In this document: positions 34,001-42,189 of the stretch, piece after piece | Layout of the letters: every line of letters starts with the position of its first letter | How positions within the stretch are numbered: the stretch's first letter is position 1 | NCBI GenBank assembly: GCA_963678305.2 | Contig: CAXXVV010000006.1 | Coordinates: 310,001-374,000 of the forward strand | Source: G963676655 sp963678305 | GTDB lineage: Bacteria > Verrucomicrobiota > Lentisphaeria > Victivallales > Victivallaceae | DNA: 64,000 nucleotides | Reading direction: 5' to 3' | Notes under the pieces: generated by a model | What the model saw: only the letters and a program-made list of their open reading frames with translations | Told to the model about the DNA's origin: nothing | Database searches by the model: none | Position numbers and translations under genes: made by a program

Positions 34001-34666
34001 ATGAAAAAACAACTCAAATCATTTACATTGATCGAGCTTCTTGTCGTTATAGCTATTATTGCTATTCTTGCTTCAATGCTGTTGCCGGCTCTGAATAAAG
34101 CCAGAGATAAGGCAAAAGAAATAAAATGCCTGAATAATTTAAAGCAGTTGGGACTTGGAATTAATATGTATTTGTCAGATAACGATGATTTTTATTCAAA
34201 TGGCTATACTGCCAGCGGTTCTGATAAATACTGCTGGAGCAGGGTTTTGTTTGACAATAAATACGCATCCGGCGCCGGTAACTATGTTTGTCCCTCTGAT
34301 ACCTTGCCCAGAGTTCGAAAATATGAGGGCAAGCGCAGCTATACAGCCAATATCAGGAATGACGACAACAGCTACCAGGGGGTTTTTCGCCAGAACTATG
34401 GTTCCGGGCAGTCCTTTTATAAAATTACCAGTTGTCGATTCACCACTACAACCGTTGCATTGTTTGAATTTACTCTGAATAATGATTCTGATATATATAC
34501 CAGCGCAGGGTCTGTGGTTGGGGTAAAAAGCTCAATATTCAACAGTCGTGTCTCAAGCATGATCAATCCTCACAGCTGGTCAAGCAATTTTCTTATGCTG
34601 GACGGGCACGGAAAAAATTACAAGCCGAATGCACTGACCTATAATCTGTTCACGACGGAAAAATAA
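34001..34666 (+). CDS. Pseudopilin-like protein C
   Basis: 221 residues. LKSFTLIELLVVIAIIAILASMLLPALNKARDKAKE; the residue before the cleavage site is Ser7. The body has KQLGLGINMYLSDNDDFYSNGY. Near the end is NPHSWSSNFLMLDGHGKNYKP, the H-x-DG motif. AAGGAAAA before the ATG. It follows the regulator by 17 bases and precedes the DUF4091 gene by 52. Confidence 0.9.
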   Translation: MKKQLKSFTLIELLVVIAIIAILASMLLPALNKARDKAKEIKCLNNLKQLGLGINMYLSDNDDFYSNGYTASGSDKYCWSRVLFDNKYASGAGNYVCPSDTLPRVRKYEGKRSYTANIRNDDNSYQGVFRQNYGSGQSFYKITSCRFTTTTVALFEFTLNNDSDIYTSAGSVVGVKSSIFNSRVSSMINPHSWSSNFLMLDGHGKNYKPNALTYNLFTTEK

Positions 34667-34718
34667 ATATAACTATTTAATATAAAAACTCTCATAATTA
34701 TCTCAAAAGGCGAAAAGC

Positions 34719-37706
34719 ATGAAGTATTTTCTGTTCATATTATTAATCTGTAATAACTTTGCAATTTCCGGACAAGCCGCTTTACCGTGGTTTGAACATG
34801 AATATAACGGCAATCAGGAGCCGGAGAAAAGTCAGCCCCAATGGAAACACAACGGCTATAAAAACAAGGAATCCAATACCGGGAACGGATTATATCGCTT
34901 GGTCGTATCGCAAGGAAAGGGCAATAATAACTGGACTATGTCAGGAAAATCATTTCAGCCTTCAAAGTCAAGTGACGGTTCAACTATCGAATTCAGGCTA
35001 TGGCTGCAGAAAAGTCGAAAGAATGGTTTAAGATTGAATGTTGTCGGTCCTGCTTCACAATGCTGGGTGTTGCTGATAAAAGACAATTCAATGATAATCA
35101 GAACCAGAAATAAAGCAAAGGACCCGGTCATAAAACTTACCAATGATTTTGTCACGGTCAGGATACTGCTGAAAAAAAACGTATCAGCTTCGGTTTATAT
35201 TAATAATAACCTCAAGCCGGTTATCGCAGATTGGGTAGGTTTTGGTAATAAAAAAGAAGCGCCGAATTTCGGCTTCGGAGGCTACAGCAGGAATAATGAA
35301 TGCGGACTGGTCGTTATAGATAAAATCCGGTGGACGACAAAAGGATGTATCCTGCCTGAAGTATCCCCTACGGAATCCTTTGGCGCTTTTCCGGTTATTA
35401 AGGTCCCTGATGCTGTATCAGGAACGGAAAAGTCCGTGCAGGTTAAACTTTATTCATGGGCCCAAAGAGGGAAAAAAGCGGCTCCTCCAGAAGTAAATGT
35501 TGCCGTCAGAAGAATTGGTAATAAAATGGAATTTTTAAGCACTTGTGAATTGCCATCGCCCCCCAAACTATGTGCCGGAAAAAGTCGTGACAGTTATATC
35601 AAAACTACCGGAACGGTGGAATTCTTTTTAAATCCGTCATTAAAACCGGATGATTATTATCAGATTGCCTTGAACATCAGCGACACCCTGCTGGATAGGC
35701 ATAATAACAACATGGCCTGGGACGGCGGTGTTGATAGGAAAGTTAAAATCTTAAAAAATAAATGGACCGCTGATTTGAGTTTGAATCTAGACTCTTTTAA
35801 TAACCGGGATATTTTTCCGGTATGGAGAATGAATTTCAATTATGTTTGTCCGGATACCGGCAATCTGTTAACCTGGGCTCCGGTTGAAAACAAGCACCTG
35901 GAACCTTGGAATTTCGGATATGCTGTTGTCGGGTCTAGCAAAGAGGTTTTAGCTAAAATTGCAGACTTGCTGAATGCAGGGAATTCGAAGTTGAAAAAAA
36001 TCAAAAAAAATCTTGGAAAGTCAGGCGCTGATTCCGAGTATATGGCAACGCTTAATAAGGAACAGGAATTGATCAAATCGGGTTTTTCCGGTACGCTGTC
36101 CTATTCAAAACAAATATATCTGTTGTTGTCTGCGAAAAATTTACTCGATAGGATAGATTTTCTTGCAAAAACATTATTTGGACGACAGGCGGACATCGCG
36201 CGGCAGAAACTTTTGAATAATAAATCGTGGATGTTGATTCCGGTTAACCCGCTGATAAAAATTACAAATTCTTTTGTGCCGGAAACAATACCTGAAAAAA
36301 TTAACCTTTGTGGTGCGCGTAATGAGTATGTGTCTTTCCAGTTGCTTGTACTTAAAAACACTAAAATCAAAGTTGACGATGTTAAGTTGAATATAGCTTT
36401 CCAGGATGGAATCAAAACTGAAAATATAAAAATATGGGAGGAGAGAAATGTAACGATCGCCAATCCTACCAGAGATAATCCATATGCCTTTCCCGGCGAA
36501 AAGGTACCGGATCCGCTTTGGCCTTATGATGGGAAAAAAATTAATAGTGATACATCATATAAGATATTTTGGGTCACGGTATATTTAGGGAAAGAATTGT
36601 CAAAAAGTTTATACAGGGGCGAAGTAAAACTTAAAAGTTCAAAGCAAATAATAACAATTCCTGTTTCAGTTAAAATTTTTAATTTTACTCTGCCCAGTAT
36701 TCCATACTTGAAAACCTCTTTCGGAGTTTGGGAGAAAAAAGGTATTGATAGAATGCATAATGCCCCGATGGGAACTGATAAAAATCAGAAAATCCTGGAT
36801 TTGTATTGTAACAAATTATTGGAATACCGGCTTACTCCGCGTCAATTTTCGTCTAAATTCAAGATCAACGATTTGGCAGGATATGGTAAATGGCTGGACG
36901 AAAGACGAACTCGCGGAGCCACGATTGTCTACGTTCCTTTTAAGTCTTTTGATAATAATAATTTAGCCCGGATTAATGAGTTCCTTAAAGAAAAAGGCTT
37001 GCTGAATATAGCCTATACCCGTTCTTCTGATGAGCCGTCATCCAGCGAACTTCCCGCGTTAAGGAAGAAGATGTCCAACTGGAAAAAAGCAGCTCCGGGA
37101 ATAAAAAATCTGATAGCCTGTGATCGTCTCTATGATATGGATGATGTTCTGGATGCATATTGCCAGACGACAGATACATACGATATAAAATGGGCGGCCG
37201 TGAAGCGTAAAAAAGGCAAGGAGGCGTGGTGGTATATTGCCAGCGAACAGACTTGGCCGTATGCGAATGTTTTTATCGATCATAAAGCGGTTGAAACGTT
37301 GGCGCTTTTATGGCAGACTTATTATTATCAAGCGGATGGGCTTCTTTATTGGAATACCGTTAACTGGCGTCGGGGAAATCCCTGGGAAAAAGCGGAAACC
37401 CTCAAAGGACGCAACGGCGACGGGTCATTGTTTTATCCCGGTCCGACCGGTCCCTTACCGTCGATTCGTTTGGAAATACTCAGGGATGGAATCGAGGATT
37501 ATGATTATCTGACGATTCTCGATAAAATGTTGAAAGATAATAATGAAAAAATTCCGTCGAGTTTGTATTTGAAAGCGAAAAAACTACTGGATATAAAAAA
37601 CTTGTGCGGGGATCTCAGAAATTACTCGCGCGATTCGGAAGCTTATATCAAACGACGCGAGGCGATTGGAAATATGATTGACAAACTACAGAAATATTCA
37701 AAATAA
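34719..37706 (+). CDS. Large secreted DUF4091-type glycosidase-like protein
   Basis: 995 residues. Signal peptide to about residue 21 (ending SGQAA). Residues about 25-215 form a jelly-roll lectin-like domain. The C-terminal third carries the marks of the DUF4091 glycosidase-like group: barrel segment RSSDEPSSSELPALRKKMSNWKK with a DE pair, WYIASEQTWPYANVFID, ALLWQTYYYQADGLLYWNTVNWR and the family-defining end PSIRLEILRDGIEDYDYLTILDKML. The catalytic residues are not established for this group. Its position between pseudopilin and (alpha/alpha) barrel gene makes it the main extracellular enzyme of cassette C. Confidence 0.8.
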   Translation: MKYFLFILLICNNFAISGQAALPWFEHEYNGNQEPEKSQPQWKHNGYKNKESNTGNGLYRLVVSQGKGNNNWTMSGKSFQPSKSSDGSTIEFRLWLQKSRKNGLRLNVVGPASQCWVLLIKDNSMIIRTRNKAKDPVIKLTNDFVTVRILLKKNVSASVYINNNLKPVIADWVGFGNKKEAPNFGFGGYSRNNECGLVVIDKIRWTTKGCILPEVSPTESFGAFPVIKVPDAVSGTEKSVQVKLYSWAQRGKKAAPPEVNVAVRRIGNKMEFLSTCELPSPPKLCAGKSRDSYIKTTGTVEFFLNPSLKPDDYYQIALNISDTLLDRHNNNMAWDGGVDRKVKILKNKWTADLSLNLDSFNNRDIFPVWRMNFNYVCPDTGNLLTWAPVENKHLEPWNFGYAVVGSSKEVLAKIADLLNAGNSKLKKIKKNLGKSGADSEYMATLNKEQELIKSGFSGTLSYSKQIYLLLSAKNLLDRIDFLAKTLFGRQADIARQKLLNNKSWMLIPVNPLIKITNSFVPETIPEKINLCGARNEYVSFQLLVLKNTKIKVDDVKLNIAFQDGIKTENIKIWEERNVTIANPTRDNPYAFPGEKVPDPLWPYDGKKINSDTSYKIFWVTVYLGKELSKSLYRGEVKLKSSKQIITIPVSVKIFNFTLPSIPYLKTSFGVWEKKGIDRMHNAPMGTDKNQKILDLYCNKLLEYRLTPRQFSSKFKINDLAGYGKWLDERRTRGATIVYVPFKSFDNNNLARINEFLKEKGLLNIAYTRSSDEPSSSELPALRKKMSNWKKAAPGIKNLIACDRLYDMDDVLDAYCQTTDTYDIKWAAVKRKKGKEAWWYIASEQTWPYANVFIDHKAVETLALLWQTYYYQADGLLYWNTVNWRRGNPWEKAETLKGRNGDGSLFYPGPTGPLPSIRLEILRDGIEDYDYLTILDKMLKDNNEKIPSSLYLKAKKLLDIKNLCGDLRNYSRDSEAYIKRREAIGNMIDKLQKYSK

Positions 37707-37724
37707 ATAATCAGGATAGACTGG

Positions 37725-38966
37725 ATGAAAGATCTTATAGAATTGAGAAAACGTATTGAGTTGGCATGCCGATGGTTGGTAGACGCTGCTCAGGTCAAAG
37801 ACAAAAACTTACGGCCGGAGCAAAATCCACGGGGAATTGTTCATGATAACTGGCAGGGGGCGATTCGCGGAGAGTACGCTGTGGCAAGTAAACAATGGAA
37901 TACTTTTTGTCCGATGTGGCACACTGGGCAGGCGTTGAAAGCGCTGGTCATGGCCTGGCGGATAACCGGGGATGATTCATTGCTGGATGCCGCAAAGCTG
38001 GCGGCACAATTTATTGAAAGCAACCGGATCAGCGATGAATGCCATAAAGATTTCGGTTTGTTGTGCTGCTACGAGGGGACGCCCGGCGAATCCAACAGCA
38101 GTGCGATTCTTGAGACCATTGATGGTCTTTTCTATCTGGCGGATGCTGCCAAACAATCTTTTTATCAGGATTATGCAATTGATGCCTTAAGGTGGCTGCA
38201 GCGTAAATCCTATAAACCGGGAAAGGGACTTTTTAAGGATTTTTATTATCCTGCAACTGGTCAATGGTATATTCCAGAAAGCGTTAAAAGCTCTTATGAA
38301 AATGGCCGGCCATTGTTGGATGACGCAATGTTTCTGAAAGGCTGGCTGGTGACGAATGATGAAAACTTCAGAACAATTGCGATTGAAACGGCCGAACGGC
38401 TTCTTAAAGATGAGAGCCCGTCAGGAAACTGGAGTCAATACGGCCCTTGCGTTAAGGCACGTGGAGTAATTCATCCGCGGCATGCTTACTGGTGGGGGAT
38501 GCCGATGCTGGAAGTATATAAGGCTACAGATGACGAGCGTTTTCTCTGGTGTTTTTACCGGAGCGTTGAGTGGTATAAACAAGCTTTGCGTAAAGATGGC
38601 GGCTTTATTAGAAACACTTATACCGACTTCAATACAGATAGCTTCGGGCACGCAACCAGCGGTACGGCTTGCGCTGTAATCTGTTTTATTAAATACTATG
38701 AGTTTACCGGAGATAAAAAAATTCTTGAATATATTGAGCGGGGGCTGGATTACTGTATGAAAATGCAATTCACTAACCCTGAAGACCCGAATCTAAAGGG
38801 CGTGATTCTGGAAAAGATACTCCCGCCGGACGGCACGGACCGTAGTCCGTATCATATTCGCGATCTGGGGACGATCTTTTTTATTCAGGCCGCGTGCCTG
38901 TACCTGAAAGCCGTAAAACATGCCGAAATGCAAAGCAGCGAGATTCTTCAACCTGCTTTTGCTTGA
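37725..38966 (+). CDS. Probable (alpha/alpha)6-barrel carbohydrate-active enzyme
   Basis: 413 residues, no signal peptide. Repeated helical pairs with Trp/Tyr/His-rich loops (WHTGQALKALVMAWRITGDDSLLDAAKLAAQFI, ALRWLQRKSYKPGKGLFKDFYYP, HPRHAYWWGMPMLEVYKATDDERFLWCFYRSVEWY) show a toroid fold as in unsaturated glucuronyl hydrolases, AGE epimerases and related families. No catalytic pair can be assigned by eye. A cytoplasmic role on oligosaccharides freed by the gene upstream is inferred. It ends before a bidirectional terminator. Confidence 0.65.
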   Translation: MKDLIELRKRIELACRWLVDAAQVKDKNLRPEQNPRGIVHDNWQGAIRGEYAVASKQWNTFCPMWHTGQALKALVMAWRITGDDSLLDAAKLAAQFIESNRISDECHKDFGLLCCYEGTPGESNSSAILETIDGLFYLADAAKQSFYQDYAIDALRWLQRKSYKPGKGLFKDFYYPATGQWYIPESVKSSYENGRPLLDDAMFLKGWLVTNDENFRTIAIETAERLLKDESPSGNWSQYGPCVKARGVIHPRHAYWWGMPMLEVYKATDDERFLWCFYRSVEWYKQALRKDGGFIRNTYTDFNTDSFGHATSGTACAVICFIKYYEFTGDKKILEYIERGLDYCMKMQFTNPEDPNLKGVILEKILPPDGTDRSPYHIRDLGTIFFIQAACLYLKAVKHAEMQSSEILQPAFA

Positions 38967-38990
38967 AGAACAGGTATATCATTTCAAAAA

Positions 38991-39031
38991 AAATCCCGCA
39001 ATAGCCCAAAGCTTTTGCGGGATTTTTTTAT
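38991..39031. terminator. Bidirectional intrinsic terminator
   Basis: Stem AAATCCCGCAA (38991-39001) and TTGCGGGATTT (39015-39025), flanked by a T-run on the plus-strand side and an A-run on the other, so it can stop cassette C and the convergent oxidoreductase gene. Confidence 0.9.
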
Positions 39032-39050
39032 TTAAGGTTTTTGGGAAATA

Positions 39051-40205
39051 TTATTTTCCAAGGTCTTTCCAGACCGGCTCAAGGTCGATCATATCACCCT
39101 CCAGTGCTGATTTGTCGAGGGCCAGGGCCAGAACGGCACTGACGAGCCCTTCTGAACCGCTGCAAACCGGAGGTTTGCCGGCCAGCATGGTGTTTTCATA
39201 AAGTTCCTTGGTCTGGAACGTATCGCCGCCGCCATGCCCGTCGCCGGCAAAGTCGATGACCTTCATCTCATCTTCATCAATCCGACGGTATTTCAACAAC
39301 GAGGAATAGAGTTCGACAATAATATTGCCTTCGGTGCCGGATATGTACATGCGGCGTTCCGGGATCGCGTTGGACATCGTACACTGGAACATTACCCTGA
39401 TACCATTGCGGTATTGGAATATCCCAACCTGGTTGTCCAGCATATCGGTATCATCATGGAACGGAGTTTTGAGTCCTTCCGGATCGGCCCAGCCGTTAAA
39501 GACGCTTTCACCTTTTTTCTGGAATTTGTCATACATGCCGGCGTTTGCCGGGGTGAACAGGTCGCGTCCGCCGAATGAAGCTACTTTTGCCGGTACTGAG
39601 TTGCAGAACCAGTTGATCAGGTCAAGGTCATGACAGCATTTTTCCAGAATATGCGGACCTGATTCGGATTTCAGGCGGCGCCAGTTCTGCATGATATATG
39701 AACCGTGCGCAGGAGTGATGTTCTCGTTGGCGTCAATACTCAAAACGCGGCCGATAACCCCGTTTTCGATCAGCTCCTTGACTTTACGGTAGATCGGGGC
39801 GTAGCGCAGGACAAAGCCGGTCGCGAAAAATTTACCGGATTTTTTATGGGCCTCGTTGATAGCCACGCAGTCTTCAATCTTTGTGGCCAGCGGCTTTTCA
39901 CTGAAAACATGTTTTCCGGCTTCAAAGCCGCAAACGATATGTTCCTTGTGATAGGCGTTGGGCGAGAACACCATTACCCAGTCGACGTCGTCACGCTGAA
40001 TCGCTTCCTTATATGAATCGCAAATGACTGTTTCCGGTGATTTCCAGACTTCCAGCGCGTTCTCCGCCCGGCTGCGCACTTTGTTGTAACATGAGACGAT
40101 TTTTACCCCGTCCCCGGCATCTTCCAGCAACCGTCTGGTTACTCCGGTGCCGCGTCCTCCGGTTCCGATAACCGCTACTCCGATTTGCTTTTTACAATTT
40201 GACAT
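39051..40205 (-). CDS. Gfo/Idh/MocA family oxidoreductase
   Basis: 384 residues. NAD(P)-dependent oxidoreductase acting on sugars or inositols. Rossmann start VAVIGTGGRGTGVTRRLLEDAG, WVMVFSPNAYHKEHIVCGFEAGKHVFSEKPLATK with the family EKP motif, and a C-terminal alpha/beta domain with HILEKCCHDLDLINWF, whose H/D/H arrangement is usual near the active site. No Tat-type signal. AAGGAGC before the ATG. Divergent from the AraC gene 78 bases away, which probably controls it. Confidence 0.92.
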   Translation of the reverse strand: MSNCKKQIGVAVIGTGGRGTGVTRRLLEDAGDGVKIVSCYNKVRSRAENALEVWKSPETVICDSYKEAIQRDDVDWVMVFSPNAYHKEHIVCGFEAGKHVFSEKPLATKIEDCVAINEAHKKSGKFFATGFVLRYAPIYRKVKELIENGVIGRVLSIDANENITPAHGSYIMQNWRRLKSESGPHILEKCCHDLDLINWFCNSVPAKVASFGGRDLFTPANAGMYDKFQKKGESVFNGWADPEGLKTPFHDDTDMLDNQVGIFQYRNGIRVMFQCTMSNAIPERRMYISGTEGNIIVELYSSLLKYRRIDEDEMKVIDFAGDGHGGGDTFQTKELYENTMLAGKPPVCSGSEGLVSAVLALALDKSALEGDMIDLEPVWKDLGK

Positions 40206-40283
40206 TTCAATGCTCCTTGATTATATTGCATGAACTATTTTTGTAATCCTGTAATAAATATAAAGCATAAAAGGGATATATAA

Positions 40284-41138
40284 ATGGATAAAAACCGCAT
40301 TTTGCATGACAAAAACAGGAAAATCCAAATCCACCGGATGCCCAAAGGAATGAGGCCCGTGCATCGCGAATACGGTTTATGGATATGCCATGTCGGCGGT
40401 TCGTCCTCGCCGATTGGCAGTTATTATACCTGTCCGGACCGGTATTTTGAATATTATTCAATCTCCCACTGCCACGACGGCGGCGGCAGGTTATGGCTGC
40501 CGCCGGATTTTGAAACTGATTTGAAACCGGGGCAATGTGTGATTATTCCACCGAATCAAAATAATAAATACGGTGGCAGCGACGTGCCGTATGTGGAGGA
40601 CAGTGTTTGTTTTACCGGCCCGGTGGCTGACCGGATGTTTAAAAGCGGAATCATCCGCTGCGGCGCCTTTGATTTCGGTTCGGCACGGCGTCTGCTACAC
40701 GTTGGTGAGCTGGTGTCCGACCCTTCAAGCGATTCACAACTTGAGGCTAATTTTGAATTGCAGCGCATCTTGTTTGACGTCTGGCGGCGCAATCGCGGCG
40801 GAGCCGCGAAAGGACTTGACGACCCGATTAATCAGTTGCAATCCGAGATGCGTGAGAATTTGAGCCGCTGGTGGACCGTGAATGAAATGGCGGAATTCTG
40901 TCATTTGAGCGACGATCAGTTCCGACGGCGTTTTATCAACAGTACCGGGATGAAGCCGAAAGAGTACCTGGACCGGATCAAGATGCGGCACGCAGCCGAA
41001 TTGCTGGTCAATAGTTCCCGGAGTGTGGCGGAAACTGCCGAGCACTTAGGCTATGTTGACCAATTCCATTTCAGCCGCCGTTTCAAAGCCCTTATCGGAA
41101 TGTCGCCCAAACAGTACCGCATCCAGTTCGGCGGCTGA
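40284..41138 (+). CDS. AraC-family regulator
   Basis: 284 residues. N-terminal cupin-like sensor (RLWLPPDFETDLKPGQCVIIPPNQ). C-terminal double helix-turn-helix: WTVNEMAEFCHLSDDQFRRRFINSTGMKPKEYLDR and RSVAETAEHLGYVDQFHFSRRFKALIGMSPKQYR. An AAAGGGA site precedes the ATG. Only 78 bases separate it from the divergent Gfo/Idh/MocA gene, so both promoters share this space. Confidence 0.92.
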   Translation: MDKNRILHDKNRKIQIHRMPKGMRPVHREYGLWICHVGGSSSPIGSYYTCPDRYFEYYSISHCHDGGGRLWLPPDFETDLKPGQCVIIPPNQNNKYGGSDVPYVEDSVCFTGPVADRMFKSGIIRCGAFDFGSARRLLHVGELVSDPSSDSQLEANFELQRILFDVWRRNRGGAAKGLDDPINQLQSEMRENLSRWWTVNEMAEFCHLSDDQFRRRFINSTGMKPKEYLDRIKMRHAAELLVNSSRSVAETAEHLGYVDQFHFSRRFKALIGMSPKQYRIQFGG

Positions 41139-41179
41139 GCCTGATTGAAGAAAAAAACTTTTTTTTGCAATAAAGACTA

Positions 41180-41208
41180 TTGACAAGATGCCAGTCAGCG
41201 TTTATTAT
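41180..41208 (+). promoter_or_regulatory. Promoter of cassette D
   Basis: TTGACA (41180-41185), 17-base spacer, TATTAT (41203-41208). One mismatch from the consensus in total. It precedes the lyase gene by about 60 bases. Confidence 0.8.
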
Positions 41209-41211
41209 AAG

Positions 41212-41222
41212 TTGTATGACAA
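41212..41222. promoter_or_regulatory. Candidate FadR/GntR-type operator
   Basis: TTGTATGACAA directly after the -10 box is a palindrome (TTGT, three bases, ACAA) of the form bound by FadR-subfamily regulators. Such a regulator is encoded in the same cassette at 46229-46942. The short length makes chance possible. Confidence 0.45.
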
Positions 41223-41255
41223 GTGGTCAAGTAGTCAAGTTGTTAAATTATTAAG
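41221..41255. repeat. Degenerate 8-bp tandem repeat in the leader
   Basis: AAGTGGTC, AAGTAGTC, AAGTTGTT, AAATTATT, then AAG: four 8-bp units in phase, decaying from left to right. It lies in the 5' leader of the lyase gene and touches the operator candidate. Confidence 0.6.
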
Positions 41256-41268
41256 ATCTAAATAAAAC

Positions 41269-42189
41269 ATGAAAAAAAAGAAGATTATCAGTGCAATGGT
41301 GTCGCCATTAACGGAAGATGGAGCCGCCGATGTGGATTCAGCAAAAAGAGTTTTGGAATATGGAATGTCAAATCGTTTGGACGGTTTTTTTCTCTTTGGC
41401 AGCATGGGGGAAGGCATTTATCTGTCGAGGAACACAAAGCAAAGGTTGGCAGAAGCCGCATGTGGTGTTGTTCAAAATAAATCTACGTTAATTTTAGGCG
41501 TTCACAGCGAAACTGAACAGGATATTTTAAAAAATATAAATGCTTTCAAGTCTTATTCGCACGATTACTATACTTCCCTTCTGCCGCATAAAGATAAATT
41601 GACATTATCTCCGGTGGAAACGGTTTTCAGACTGGCCGACGAATGTGACAGGCCGTTTTTTCTTTACTATTTACCGCAGGCAAATAAGATAAATTTCACG
41701 CCGGATGAGTTTGCCAGAATTCTTACTCATCCTAATGTTGCCGGTGTAAAGAATTCGTCATCTTCAATGTTAGAGAGAAAAGAGTTGATACTTCTGAAGA
41801 AATCAATTAATTTTCAGTTGTTCGAAGGTTGCGAATGGGCGGTAGACGAGGCATTTTCTGTCGGGTGCGATGGTGCCATCGTTGGTTTCGGGTCGCTTGG
41901 AGGAGCGCTCTTCAGGCAAATGGCCGACGCGTTTCATGCGCATAACTTAGAGGAAGCAAAACGGCTTCAAATGGTTTTGATTGACGCGTTTCACAATATA
42001 TACGGGGCAAAAAACGTTTGCTCAATTATTGGCCAGAAGTATGGTTTATATAAGCTGGGATATTTGACCAGTTTCAAAACCTTGAATCCCCGTCAGCAAA
42101 AATTAACGAAAGAGAATCAAAATGCCATTGATAAATATCTTGCTGTGAATAAAGGTTTATTTTACAATCTGGAGGTTTTGGCGATATGA
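41269..42189 (+). CDS. DHDPS/N-acetylneuraminate lyase family aldolase
   Basis: 306 residues of the class I aldolase family that includes dihydrodipicolinate synthase, sialate lyase and sugar-acid aldolases. Seen: GSMGE (44-48) for carboxylate binding, tyrosines at 133-134 in FLYYLP, and the Schiff-base lysine K161 in VAGVKNSSSS. The catabolic setting argues for a sialate or 2-keto-3-deoxy sugar-acid lyase rather than lysine synthesis. No clear Shine-Dalgarno sequence. Its stop codon overlaps the start of the next gene (ATGA). Confidence 0.88.
   Translation: MKKKKIISAMVSPLTEDGAADVDSAKRVLEYGMSNRLDGFFLFGSMGEGIYLSRNTKQRLAEAACGVVQNKSTLILGVHSETEQDILKNINAFKSYSHDYYTSLLPHKDKLTLSPVETVFRLADECDRPFFLYYLPQANKINFTPDEFARILTHPNVAGVKNSSSSMLERKELILLKKSINFQLFEGCEWAVDEAFSVGCDGAIVGFGSLGGALFRQMADAFHAHNLEEAKRLQMVLIDAFHNIYGAKNVCSIIGQKYGLYKLGYLTSFKTLNPRQQKLTKENQNAIDKYLAVNKGLFYNLEVLAI

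Noticed and set aside
38920..39201. 93-codon plus-strand frame after cassette C
   Set aside because: It reads through the intrinsic terminator and against the oxidoreductase gene.
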